A stretch of DNA of 36,425 nt from Gammaproteobacteria bacterium (GTDB lineage: Bacteria; Pseudomonadota; Gammaproteobacteria; Steroidobacterales; Steroidobacteraceae). Positions within the stretch are counted from its first letter, which is position 1, and every line of letters starts with the position of its first letter. Both the position numbers and the translations under genes were made by a program. The stretch spans positions 1-36,425 of the forward strand of contig VGUP01000009.1 in assembly GCA_016874175.1 (NCBI GenBank), read 5' to 3'. The notes under the pieces are model-generated. The model was not told where the DNA came from, made no database searches, and saw nothing but the letters and a program-made list of their open reading frames with translations. Positions 8,716 to 17,774 of this stretch are shown here, one piece after another.

Positions 8716-8755
8716 GCGGTCAGCGTCTCAGAGTTGCTTGAGCTCTGACAAGCAA

Positions 8756-8797
8756 AAAGGAAAAGGGCAGCAGGTGTTATCCACCTGATGCCCTTTT
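8756..8797 (-). terminator. Rho-independent terminator after the Rieske oxygenase gene
   Basis: On the minus strand GGGCATCAGGTG-GATAA-CACCTGCTGCCC forms a 12-bp stem with one T/C mismatch, followed by TTTTCCTTTTT. The stem occupies 8765-8793. The plus strand also has TTTT after the stem, so it could act weakly in both directions. It lies about 70 nt past the oxygenase stop and 41 nt before the MFS start. Confidence 0.8.
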
Positions 8798-8864
8798 GAG
8801 CAATCACCCTGCGGGCTTCTGGGCCTTGGAGTGGTGCCTCTGAAAGACCGTCGCGGGGTTGTGC

Positions 8865-10079
8865 TTAGCCGCCGCCTGCCGCCTGCAGCGTCGCTTGGGC
8901 AGTAGCTGCGCGTGCCGGCATGCGCGGCGCTTCGTCCAACACCCAGGCGTTCGCTTCGCGACGCGCGGGGCAGGGGATCGCGAACACCACATCGGCCTTT
9001 TCGCGGGCTTGTTTGATGCTCTGCATATCGAGCTTCCAGCCGCGTGCCTCGAACTCGTCGAGTTTGTCCCGGTACTGCAGGATGACTTTGTCGGCGGGCA
9101 TCATCAATTCTTTGGCGCGTGTCGGCGGCGTGAGCGTCGGTCGCACGTTGTTCATGACCTTGATGTCTTGCGAGGCGATGAACATGTTACGTTCGTTGAT
9201 TTTTTTGTCGAGCCAGGCGTTGATGCGCGGTTTGATCAGCTTGCCGATCGCGCCCATCTTGCTGCCCTTGAAAAAGACGATGTTGCGCTGATTGAGCAGG
9301 AACACGCGGGTGCGGTTCTCGTCGATCGGTGCCTCGAACATGTACTGATGCATTACCGTCTTGGGCGAGAAATTGATGTAGGTCCACATGTGGTTGGGAC
9401 CATAGGTACCCGAGCCCGCTTCCATCTTGCCGCCTTCCTTGCGGAACTGACGCATGATGGGATTTTTGAGCGGCGGCGCATCGAAGGTGGAGAGAAAGCC
9501 GTAGCCCCAGGGGTTGTTCTGGTGCGGGCGCAGTTCAGTCATCAGGTAAGTGTCTTCGCGCTCGCCCTGATATCCGTGGGTCGTGTGCACGTATTCGTTG
9601 TGCGCGGGATCGAGACCGTTTTCGATCGAGCGCTCGTAGTGATAGTTGACGTCAAAAGTGATGAGGGTCGAGCGCCACTCGTCGGTGCCGTGCTCGTCGA
9701 CCGGCATGATGGGCGGGCGTTGTTCTGCGGGCAGATCGCCCAGGAACGCGAACACGATGCCGTACTTTTCTTCGACCGGGTAGGCGTCGACACGCGCGCG
9801 CGGCGGCGGTTTGACGGTTTTACCGATCGAGGGAATGCGCGTGCAGACGCCTTCGCGATTGAAGCGCCAGCCATGGTAGGGGCACTGCACCGTGCCGTCG
9901 TCCTTGCACTTGCCTGACGAGAGGGCGGCGCCGCGGTGGATGCAGGTGTCGGCGAGCACCGCCGGCTTGCCCTGGTCATCGCGAAACACCACGAAGTCGT
10001 GCGCCAGGATGCGCACCTTTTGCGGTGTTTGGCCCAAGTCCTCGGCCCTGATCACCGGATACCAAAAGTTCATGTACAT
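8865..10079 (-). CDS. Rieske non-haem iron oxygenase, alpha-type subunit
   Basis: The 404-residue protein has an N-terminal Rieske domain with the 2Fe-2S ligands C46-x-H48 (TCIHRG) and C66-xx-H69 (QCPYHGW). A C-terminal catalytic domain carries the mononuclear iron motif ENGLDPAHNEYVH (bridging D157, ligands H160 and H165). Such enzymes hydroxylate, demethylate or dihydroxylate aromatic rings, terpenoids or steroids, using electrons from a separate reductase. No beta subunit, ferredoxin or reductase gene is present in the window, so it is probably a single-subunit (homotrimeric) type such as the O-demethylase or KshA-like group, fed by an unlinked reductase. An AAGGAGG sequence 10 nt upstream sets the ATG at 10079; a second ATG follows two codons later. 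The substrate is unknown. Confidence 0.9.
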   Translation of the reverse strand: MYMNFWYPVIRAEDLGQTPQKVRILAHDFVVFRDDQGKPAVLADTCIHRGAALSSGKCKDDGTVQCPYHGWRFNREGVCTRIPSIGKTVKPPPRARVDAYPVEEKYGIVFAFLGDLPAEQRPPIMPVDEHGTDEWRSTLITFDVNYHYERSIENGLDPAHNEYVHTTHGYQGEREDTYLMTELRPHQNNPWGYGFLSTFDAPPLKNPIMRQFRKEGGKMEAGSGTYGPNHMWTYINFSPKTVMHQYMFEAPIDENRTRVFLLNQRNIVFFKGSKMGAIGKLIKPRINAWLDKKINERNMFIASQDIKVMNNVRPTLTPPTRAKELMMPADKVILQYRDKLDEFEARGWKLDMQSIKQAREKADVVFAIPCPARREANAWVLDEAPRMPARAATAQATLQAAGGG

Positions 10080-10339
10080 AAAGGTTTGACCTCCTTGCCA
10101 ACCGGCGCCCGAGTTGCGGCGCGACCGACCCGATAAAACGGGCGCCTTGTACCACTCTCGCGCCCGAGCCTAGCGCGCTGGGACGGGCGCGTCCACCGCT
10201 TGGACGCCCGGCTCGCGCGCGTTGGCGAACGCGCGGCAAGGCGGCAGTGTGCTGCCCCGGGTGGGGGTGCGTCGCGCCGACGCAGAGGATAATGTTGGGG
10301 TGACACCCGCGCCATGCGCATAAACCGAAGGAGTCCACC
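10080..10339. other. Divergent intergenic region, Rieske oxygenase / 180-aa protein
   Basis: This 260-nt spacer holds no gene that I can support. It contains a GATAAT hexamer at 10288-10293 that could be a plus-strand -10 for the following gene, without a good -35. A short perfect inverted repeat, GCGTCG-CGC-CGACGC, lies at 10269-10283 just upstream of it and is placed as an operator would be. Shine-Dalgarno sequences for both flanking genes lie at its ends. Confidence 0.35.
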
Positions 10340-10882
10340 ATGCAAACAAATCCTATTTCGGCCGCCAACAGTGGCTTCGAGGGCAGGGAAGAGATGCTCG
10401 GGCAGGCCGTGGGGCTCGCGATCCGCACGCTCAAGGATTCGATGCCGTACCAGCATGAGATGAACGATGCACTGGTCAAAATGCATCTGAACTCGGTGCA
10501 GTTCGCCAAAAATAAGGGCTTGCTCAAGGAATACGTCGTGCATGACGTGAAGGCCATGGAGCCGATGCTCAAGCGCATGCGCGCCGAAATCGAGCGCACC
10601 GGTGATCGCGAGATCGCGCTCACGGGGATGTTCGAGCGCATGGCCTGTTTCTATCAGCTCTGTCTCGATCTGGCGGTGACCCCAGGGCGGCGCACGTTCA
10701 GCTTTCCGTTCAGTCACGTGCTCGATATTTCACGGCGTATCGGTCAGTTCGATCTCACTAACGAAGAAATGCATGAGCATTGGCTGAAGGCACGTCTATT
10801 GGGCTACGCGGCGGTGCTGGGGGTCGAGATCGAGGTGTCCGATATCGGCCCCGACAACAAGGTGACCGTGTCGTTGCGCTAA
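10340..10882 (+). CDS. Unrecognised 180-residue helical protein
   Basis: I do not recognise a family. The product is soluble, has no signal peptide or transmembrane helix, and is rich in predicted helix: a region with regularly spaced Met, Leu and charged residues spans about 15-110. It then has PGRRTFSFPFSHVLDISRRI around residues 118-137 and a compact alpha/beta-looking end (GVEIEVSDIGPDNKVTVSLR). The start ATG 10340 is set by AAGGAG 7 nt upstream. It is alone on the plus strand, divergent from the Rieske oxygenase and followed after 186 nt by a TonB-dependent receptor. It may belong to the same uptake/oxidation programme as an accessory or sensory protein, but that is context only. Confidence 0.75.
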   Translation: MQTNPISAANSGFEGREEMLGQAVGLAIRTLKDSMPYQHEMNDALVKMHLNSVQFAKNKGLLKEYVVHDVKAMEPMLKRMRAEIERTGDREIALTGMFERMACFYQLCLDLAVTPGRRTFSFPFSHVLDISRRIGQFDLTNEEMHEHWLKARLLGYAAVLGVEIEVSDIGPDNKVTVSLR

Positions 10883-11012
10883 GTCGCATTGAGATCGGAC
10901 CTCGCCTGTCCACTAGTCGGACGAGCGGGCCGTCGTGCTCGGGTCGAGCCTTCGTGCAGTGATAGAAATTCCCCTGAAGCAGCGGGCACATGCTGCGTAA
11001 GTCCGGGCATCT

Positions 11013-11034
11013 GTTGTTGCCTATGGGCAACAAC
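11013..11034. promoter_or_regulatory. Perfect inverted repeat upstream of TonB receptor 1
   Basis: GTTGTTGCC-TATG-GGCAACAAC is a perfect 9-bp inverted repeat with a 4-nt loop. It lies 34 nt before the receptor ATG. No T-run follows, so it is not a standard terminator. An operator for a dimeric regulator or a leader-RNA hairpin are the main alternatives. The rest of 10883-11068 shows nothing else. Confidence 0.5.
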
Positions 11035-11068
11035 GATGATTGGGTTGGTCATCTGATTGGGGGTCTAC

Positions 11069-13951
11069 ATGTCTAAATTTGCCAAAGGGCTTCATGGTCT
11101 TTGGGTGGCGCCGCTGACCGTTTGTCTGGGCATGCCCGCGTACGGGCAGGCACCGGATGAGGGCGCAGTACTCGATGAAATCGTGGTGACCGCGCGCAAG
11201 CGCGAGGAAAACCTGCAGGACGTGCCCATCGCGGTCACGGCCATCAGCGCCGAAACCTTGCAGCGCGAAGGCATCAAAGATGTGCAGGACATCGCTGCGG
11301 GCGATCCGAGTTTGGGTTTCGACAAAGGCATCGCGGCCTACGACACGCGGATCGTGATTCGTGGTCTCTCGCCGACGCGCGGCCGCCCTAATGTCGCAAC
11401 GCTGGTCGACGGCATCGACGTGTCGAGCGAGTCGATCGGTGTGGCCGGCGGTTCGCTGCTCATCAATCCGCGGCTCGTCGACATTGCACGAGTCGAGGTG
11501 GTGAAAGGTCCGCAAAGTGCGCTCTATGGTCGCAGTGCGTTTGCGGGGGCGATCTCCTACATCACGGCGGACCCTGATGACGAAGTCTCGGGTAACGTGT
11601 CGGCCGAGTACGGCCAGTACAGTCAGTACGACATCAAGGCGAGCCTGTCGCTGCCGATGAGCGACACCTTCGGCATGCGCCTCAACGGCTATTCTTTTGA
11701 CGAGCGCGGCTATTACAAGAACGTCGCTGGCGGCGAGTACGTTGGTGGCGGCGACGGCATGGGCGGTTCGCTCACCCTGAAGTGGGCGCCGACCGAGAAC
11801 TACTCCGTCAAGCTGCGGCAGGAGTACGCCGACGATCACTTTGATCAGGCCGCGCAGGCGACCGTCGCGTTCAATACTTTGGGCATTGTGCCGGCGACGG
11901 CATCGAGCTGCCGCACCTATTCGGTGGCGAATCCGGCGGGGGGGGCGAATCTCGTAGCGCCGGGTCCCGTGCTCGACGCCTCCTGCACCCTGATGGATGC
12001 GAACCCTGCAATCCCGGCAAATACGGTCAATCTGGTGCGCATATTCGAGACCGCGACCGGCAGCAAGGGTTATTACAACGATATGGCGGTGCCGGCGTTC
12101 CGCGGACAGATGGTCCGCGCAGGCGCGCTGGCGGTCCGCTACAACAAAGATTTCACCAAGTCGCTGGATAATGGCCTGACGGCGCCCGCGTTCCCGGGCA
12201 CCAACCGACAAGTGTCGCGGCTATCGGTCGTGCAGGAATATCAGTCTGATTACGGCACGTTCTCGTTGCTCTCGGGCTACACCAAAGCGAATGTCTCGAC
12301 GGACGTCGATTTCGACAAGGCCGACTTGCTGACGGCCATGCAGACCATCAAGACTGATAGCGAGACCTCGCAGTACAGCCAGGAACTGCGCTTCACGTCG
12401 GACTTCGAGGGTCCGGTGCAGTTCATCACCGGTCTGCAGTACTGGAAAGAAGAGGTTGCGCAGATCGACAACAACAACACGGTATTCGGTGCGGGTGTAG
12501 CCTGTCCGCTGGCCAGCGGCCCGCCGTTCACGGCACCGCCGTTGCCGCCGACCTTTGCGCCGAGCTATGCCTGTGTGGGTAATTCAAACATCGTCCCGGC
12601 TTTTGCGCGCTATACCTACACCGAGACCAGCGTCGTGCCCTACATGGATGATGTGGGTCGTGCACGCGTGCCAACGCTCGTCGAGCGTAATGTCAAACAC
12701 AAGTCGGCCTATCTCGAGTTCGAATGGGATATCACCGAGCAACTGCGCGTGATCGGCGAAGCTCGCTATATCGACGAAGACAACTCGGTCGCGGCGCCGA
12801 CGACGGCAGGTAGCCAGGGTCCGGGCACCGTGATTCTTTGTGGTGCGACCGGTGACTGTCGGGCGGCTGCGAGCATTCCGTATGCCGCAGCACCCGGCGT
12901 GCCGGCCTCGTTCGCGGGCCTCGGTGCACCGATCACGCGCTTGACCTACAAGCGCAATGACTCGTACGTGTCGCCGAAAGCGACGGTGCAGTGGAAGGCG
13001 TCCGAGGATCTGAACACCTACGCGTCGTACTCCGTCGGTAAGAAGCCCGGTGGGTTCTCAACGATCACAATCGGTGCGTTTGGTCTGCCCTCGCAGGCGG
13101 ATGTGGAGTTCGAGCCTGAACAGGTCAAGGTTTATGAACTCGGTGCCAAGTGGACTTCGCCCTCGCGCACTCTGCAGATCAACGGTGCGGCCTTCTTGCA
13201 GGACTTCACTGACAAGCAGGTGAGCACGCAGGTGATCATCGGCAACACGCTTGGCAACCGTATCACTAATGCCGAAGGCGGCGAGCTCAAGGGCATCGAA
13301 CTCGCAGCAACTTGGCGTGCCACCGAGAACATCACCATCGGTGCGGGACTCACGCATTTCTTTGCCTATGAATTTACCAACTACCGCACGCTCTCGGGTG
13401 GCGCCGCAGAAATTGCTCGCGTCGGCAACTGTACGCCGGTGACTACGGTGGTGGTGGAGTCGGGCGTCAACAAGGCGCGGGCCACGTGCTCGGTCGATCG
13501 CACAGGCAACAAGTTCGAAGACGTACCAGAAACCGCCGCAGCCCTCAACGTCAGCTATCGTAAGCCCTTAGGTACCGACTCGTTCTGGTTCGTTGACGTC
13601 GACACCAGCTATGCCGGTGAGCGCTTCATTGAAGACGACAACACGGTTTGGCTTGAGGCTTACACCAACGTCGACCTGCGCTTCGGCGTGGGTAACGAGA
13701 ACTGGGAAGCTGTGCTGTTCGTCAACAACGCGACCGATGACGACAAGGTCCGTTCTGCGGGAACGGGCCCGGCCAACGCGCTGGCGACGGTTCGTCTCAA
13801 CCAGACGATCGGTGCGGTGGGTGCGCGGGTGCCGGCTAATATGCGCAGCCCGTTCGGGGGTTCGCCCTTGGGTCTGAGAATTCCGACGCAGGTGTTCGCC
13901 AACATGCCGGATCCGCGCGTAGTCGGTCTGCGCGTGAACTACCGCTTCTGA
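11069..13951 (+). CDS. TonB-dependent outer-membrane receptor 1
   Basis: The 960-residue protein starts with a signal peptide (cleavage near AYGQA). A TonB-box-like region follows (DEIVVTARKREENLQDVPIA), then a plug domain with IRGLSPTRGRP and VEVVKGPQSALYGRSAFAGA, then a long beta-barrel ending in an aromatic residue (VNYRF). These receptors import scarce large or poorly diffusing substrates across the outer membrane using TonB-ExbBD energy. ATG 11069 is preferred over the in-frame TTG at 11057 because it follows a G-rich stretch (GGGGG) and opens a normal signal peptide. Its stop is 12 nt before a Tat-exported DUF1838 gene. A clearly related receptor follows, so the region is a tandem duplication. 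The ligand is not deducible. Confidence 0.93.
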   Translation: MSKFAKGLHGLWVAPLTVCLGMPAYGQAPDEGAVLDEIVVTARKREENLQDVPIAVTAISAETLQREGIKDVQDIAAGDPSLGFDKGIAAYDTRIVIRGLSPTRGRPNVATLVDGIDVSSESIGVAGGSLLINPRLVDIARVEVVKGPQSALYGRSAFAGAISYITADPDDEVSGNVSAEYGQYSQYDIKASLSLPMSDTFGMRLNGYSFDERGYYKNVAGGEYVGGGDGMGGSLTLKWAPTENYSVKLRQEYADDHFDQAAQATVAFNTLGIVPATASSCRTYSVANPAGGANLVAPGPVLDASCTLMDANPAIPANTVNLVRIFETATGSKGYYNDMAVPAFRGQMVRAGALAVRYNKDFTKSLDNGLTAPAFPGTNRQVSRLSVVQEYQSDYGTFSLLSGYTKANVSTDVDFDKADLLTAMQTIKTDSETSQYSQELRFTSDFEGPVQFITGLQYWKEEVAQIDNNNTVFGAGVACPLASGPPFTAPPLPPTFAPSYACVGNSNIVPAFARYTYTETSVVPYMDDVGRARVPTLVERNVKHKSAYLEFEWDITEQLRVIGEARYIDEDNSVAAPTTAGSQGPGTVILCGATGDCRAAASIPYAAAPGVPASFAGLGAPITRLTYKRNDSYVSPKATVQWKASEDLNTYASYSVGKKPGGFSTITIGAFGLPSQADVEFEPEQVKVYELGAKWTSPSRTLQINGAAFLQDFTDKQVSTQVIIGNTLGNRITNAEGGELKGIELAATWRATENITIGAGLTHFFAYEFTNYRTLSGGAAEIARVGNCTPVTTVVVESGVNKARATCSVDRTGNKFEDVPETAAALNVSYRKPLGTDSFWFVDVDTSYAGERFIEDDNTVWLEAYTNVDLRFGVGNENWEAVLFVNNATDDDKVRSAGTGPANALATVRLNQTIGAVGARVPANMRSPFGGSPLGLRIPTQVFANMPDPRVVGLRVNYRF
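11189..11224 (+). repeat. 36-nt direct repeat, copy 1 (copy 2 at 14987-15022)
   Basis: The two receptor genes share a 36-nt block encoding TARKREENLQDV with one mismatch (35/36). Similar but weaker identity continues in the plug region. The repeat reflects paralogy and could allow recombination that deletes the intervening DUF1838 gene. Confidence 0.8.
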
Positions 13952-13963
13952 TCAATCTTTGAG

Positions 13964-14821
13964 TTGACGACCTTCGCGTTATCGCGTCGCTCCTGGCTCA
14001 GTAATTCACTGGTGCTTGGAGTAGGACTCGGAGCAGGGGCCCTGATGCCCCTGCCCGAGGCCGATGCGGCCTCGCGAGGTGCACTGCCCGATTTCTCTGA
14101 CCCCGCTGCGAACCTGCGCCAGATCGTGCGTATGCAGGGTAGCTTGCGTGAGCAAGACGTGCCTTGGTGGTTCACCGGTGTCATCTTTGCCGTGCGCGGC
14201 GACAACGAAACGCCGCGACCTCTCGTGCGTTTCGAGGGCATGGAGATTTATTGGTTCAAGCACACGCCCTCGGGCTATCAGCTCGGTGGCAATACCGTGA
14301 CGTTCTTCCGCGACTTCGAGACCAATGAATTTCTGTCCGAGTTCCGCAATCCCTGGACGGGCAAGACCGATGTCGTGAAGCCTGCAGTGCAGGGCGGAAA
14401 TCTCGGTTTCAGTTATGGCGTGGAGGGCATCTGGCCGGTGCGCCTCGATGGCACGGCAATCGGTGAGCCCAAGCGAGTGCCGTTGCGTTTGCAGTGGCAC
14501 AGCATGGGCGATCACGTTTGGCTACAGCATCAAACCGTGTATCCGCCCGGCATGCCCGCGATGCACGGCCAGCGACAGACGATGTTCGCGCGTGCCAGCG
14601 ATGTGCGCGAAGGCAAGCTCGATGCGCTACCGGCGACTTTTTCGTCGACGGTGTTCATGGGTTGGCTGAAATGGATGGACATGCAGGGCGAGCCCGGTCA
14701 CGTTGTCTGGCACGCCGCAGGAGCCAAATTACGCAGTATCGACGAGTTGCCGCGTGAATATCGAGAGCGCACAGCGCGCGAGTATCCGGAGCGCATGAGC
14801 GCCCAGCCGAAGTCGAATTGA
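13964..14821 (+). CDS. Tat-exported DUF1838 family protein
   Basis: The 285-residue protein has a twin-arginine signal (LSRRSWLSNSLVLGVGLGAG) leading to a mature domain that matches DUF1838. It is rich in aromatic residues, with motifs WWFTGVIFAVRGDNETPRPL and YWFKHTPSGYQLGGNTVTFF. The biochemical role of DUF1838 is not established; members recur beside TonB-dependent receptors in proteobacterial catabolic loci. The start is TTG at 13964, since no ATG precedes the Tat motif; initiation may rely on coupling with the receptor ending 12 nt upstream. Tat export suggests folding in the cytoplasm, perhaps with a cofactor. Its place between two related receptors suggests a periplasmic step on the imported compound. 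Confidence 0.82.
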   Translation: MTTFALSRRSWLSNSLVLGVGLGAGALMPLPEADAASRGALPDFSDPAANLRQIVRMQGSLREQDVPWWFTGVIFAVRGDNETPRPLVRFEGMEIYWFKHTPSGYQLGGNTVTFFRDFETNEFLSEFRNPWTGKTDVVKPAVQGGNLGFSYGVEGIWPVRLDGTAIGEPKRVPLRLQWHSMGDHVWLQHQTVYPPGMPAMHGQRQTMFARASDVREGKLDALPATFSSTVFMGWLKWMDMQGEPGHVVWHAAGAKLRSIDELPREYRERTAREYPERMSAQPKSN

Positions 14822-14865
14822 TTTACAGATCGATAGTAAAGATTGATCACAGGAAGTCACCAGCA

Positions 14866-17668
14866 ATGAAAAAAAAACCATCTTGCAAAGCAGCGTCTTG
14901 CTGCGGCAATGGCGGGCGCCATGGCAACCGTCATGGCCATGCCAGTGCTTGCAGATAACGAAGCAGGCCTCGAAGAGGTGGTCGTCACCGCGCGCAAGCG
15001 CGAGGAAAATCTGCAGGACGTGTCGATGTCGATTACTGCGATCCCCGCGGCCGAGATCGAGCGCTTGGGGATACAGGACGTCGATGACGTCGCTCGGCTC
15101 GATGCCTCGCTCATTTACGACAAGGGCTATTCGGCGACCGACAATCGAATCTCCATTCGTGGACTCTCGCCCACTCGTGGTCGCGTCAACGTGGCTATTC
15201 TCGTCGATGGCATCGACACCTCCAGCGAGAGTATTTCTTTTGGTGGTGGATCGTTGCTGGCCACCAATCGTCTGCTCGACTTGCAAGCCGTCGAAATCGT
15301 CAAAGGTCCGCAGTCGGCGCTCTACGGACGCAGCGCGTTCGCCGGTGCCGTGCAATACGTGACCAAAGATCCTGCAAAGATTTCCGAGGGCAATATTCGC
15401 GGCTCGTACGGCGATTACGGTCGCTACGACCTTTCGGGTAGCTGGAGCAGGCCGTTGAACGACAGCTTCGGACTGCGGGTAAACGCCGTGTATTGGAATC
15501 AGGATGGTATTCACGCCAACATCGTTACCGGCAGCAAAGTGGGTGACGGTGACGGTTGGGGGCTTGCGCTCACCGGCAAATGGGAGCCGACCGAAAACAT
15601 GAGTGCCAAGCTGCGTGTCGAATACGCAGATGATCATTACGGTCAGTTTCCCACTGTGCAGATGCCCATCAATTTGGTGAGTGCTCGTCCGACAGCGGGT
15701 TCGCAGTGTCTGGTCGTAGGCAGCGGCGCTGCCGTGGCGGCGGTCAGCAGCCGTTGTCCGACGGGCAGCCAGCGCGTGTACTCGGGTACGACGGTGCTGC
15801 CACCGGGTTTCGTGCTGCCGCCAGGATCAGGTAACCCGGCATATCCCGGCACATTCTTTGGAAGCAACCACGTTTACTCGTCGGTGGGACGCGTACCCGC
15901 GGCGAGCAAACTTGCGGTCAAACTCGATCGTAATCCGTACACGGGTGGCGACTACGAAGGCAGCAACCGCGAGGTGTTGCGTGCATCGGCCGTCCTGAAC
16001 TGGACAGCGGAGCACGGTACCTTCACCTCGCTCACCGGCTACACCGACGCCTACTTCAATTTTGATGAAGACGGCGACTTCGACTCGGGGGTGGTCAACG
16101 GCGTCGATCTCGCCTCGCGTGCGGCGCGCTTCGACAACGAAAACGACACCAAACAATTCAGCCAGGAATTGCGTTACCGCTCGGACTTCGAAGGTCCCCT
16201 CAACGTGATGGCGGGCGTACTCTACTGGCAAGAGAAAGCCGCGCAGACCACACGCTCGATCAACATTTTCTGTCTATCGCCCGTGCCGTCGAACACCTTC
16301 TTCCCGGGTCAACCGCCGATTCCTGCGAGCTGCACGCAGGGTGGGCGGGTGCTCACGGCCAACCAGGCGATGGCGCAGATGACGCCGATTCCGCGTCTCA
16401 ACTCTCGCGATATCGAACACACCTCGATGTTCGGCATGCTCGAGTACGAGTTCGCCGACAGCTTCAAGATCTCGCTCGAAGGCCGCTACGCCGACGAAAC
16501 CGAGACGGTGGTGGGCGTGAACTGCTCGGCGAGCTTGACGACGCCGGGTGCGGGACCGCCGGGCACACCGCCGGTCGTGTGCCAGGATCCCTCATTCCCG
16601 GGCTTCCAGGTGTTCTGGCCGTCCATCAACTATCTCTATCCCTTCTTCAATCCGTTCGCGCCCACGGCACCGGGCTCGGGCGTGCGTCAGGCGCCGGGTA
16701 CGCCGGTCGAACTCGAAAGCACGCACAGCTACTTTGCGCCCCGTGCGACGTTCGAGTATCGCGCCAACGACAACGCGCTCTACTACCTGACCTAGGCGAA
16801 GGGCGTGAAGCCGGGCGGTATCTCCACCGTCACCGCGGGCTCATGGCAAGACGCCGATTACGATGGGCTCTACGAAGAGTTCAAGTTCAAGGACGAGAAG
16901 ATCCAGGAGTACGAGCTCGGGGCAAAGCTGCAGACAGAAGATGGCCGACTGCGCTTCAACCCTGCGGTTTTCCTGATCAAGTACGAAGACAAGCAGACAG
17001 GCGCACAGCTGATCACGCCTTCGGGAATCGCCGTGGGTCGACTGCTCAACGCCGGCAAGGCCGAAGTCGAGGGTCTCGAGCTTGATGCGCAGTGGGCACC
17101 GAGCGCCAACTGGCTGTTCGGGGTCAACTACTCCTTCTTGCGCACTGAGTTCACGGACTTCCCATTCACCTCGGCCTCGGCCACTGACGCGGTGCGCGTC
17201 AACGATTGCGGACGGCAGTTCGACACCGCTGCCAACGCTCGGCTGTGCTTCTTCAACCTGAGGGGCAAAGAGCTCGAGCGTGCGCCGAAGCACTCGGTGG
17301 TCGGGCTCGCCCGCTGGTCGATGCCGATGGGCGATTTCTTCGGGGGTTCGGGCGCAAGGTTCTTCATCGAAGGTGACATGCAGTACCAGTCGACGCGCTT
17401 CGTCGACTTCTTCAATCGCGTGAAGCTTGACAGCTACACGATTGGTAACCTGCGTATCGGCGTGACCTCCGATCGTTGGGATGTGCTCGTCTATGCGAAC
17501 AACATCACTGATGACGACACCTTCCAGGGTGGATCAGCCAACCCCGGCGATGTGGCGCAATCGCTCGCCGACCCGTCGAACTTTTCGCCCGCCAACACTA
17601 CTGGGCTGACGATGCCGGATCCGCGTATCATCGGCATCCGCTTCGGCTATCGGTTCGGGGGCAATTGA
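14866..17668 (+). pseudogene. TonB-dependent receptor 2, interrupted by a frameshift and an amber codon
   Basis: This paralogue of receptor 1 would be about 933 residues if intact. AGGAAG lies 9 nt before ATG 14866, but the ATG is followed by nine A residues (14869-14877). Reading with eight gives MKKNHLAKQRLAAAMAGAMA, a proper signal peptide, in frame with the rest; with nine it stops after about 30 codons. An in-frame ATG at 14909 could start a product with a shortened signal peptide. A TAG at 16793-16795 interrupts the barrel in YYLT*AKGVKPGG, where receptor 1 has YASYSVGKKPGG. The frame continues intact to a normal end (GIRFGYRFGGN) at 17668. Plug motifs IRGLSPTRGR and VKGPQSALYGRSAFAGA are present. 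It is either a recently inactivated gene or one carrying sequencing errors. Confidence 0.85.
14987..15022 (+). repeat. 36-nt direct repeat, copy 2
   Basis: This is the partner of 11189-11224, in the TonB-box region of receptor 2, with a single C/T difference. Confidence 0.8.
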
Positions 17669-17720
17669 ACGAATCGATCGCGGACCAAATCAAGGTAGGG
17701 GTAACAACTACCGACTCGAA

Positions 17721-17758
17721 GGGCTGCGACCACACGTGGGTCGCAGCCCTTTTTCTTT
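17721..17758 (+). terminator. Rho-independent terminator after TonB receptor 2
   Basis: GGGCTGCGACC and GGTCGCAGCCC form a perfect 11-bp stem (17721-17731 with 17739-17749) with a 7-nt loop. TTTTTCTTTCT follows. It ends the receptor/DUF1838/receptor unit. Confidence 0.92.
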
Positions 17759-17774
17759 CTGCGCGCAGCGTCGC

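Noticed and set aside
10269-10283. Inverted repeat GCGTCG-CGC-CGACGC as a terminator
   Set aside because: No T-run follows and there is no upstream gene on the plus strand. In GC-rich DNA short palindromes of this kind are common, so only a weak operator note is kept.
11021-12211. 396-codon minus-strand frame inside TonB receptor 1
   Set aside because: Antisense shadow of the receptor, with Arg/His-rich low-complexity product and no start signals.
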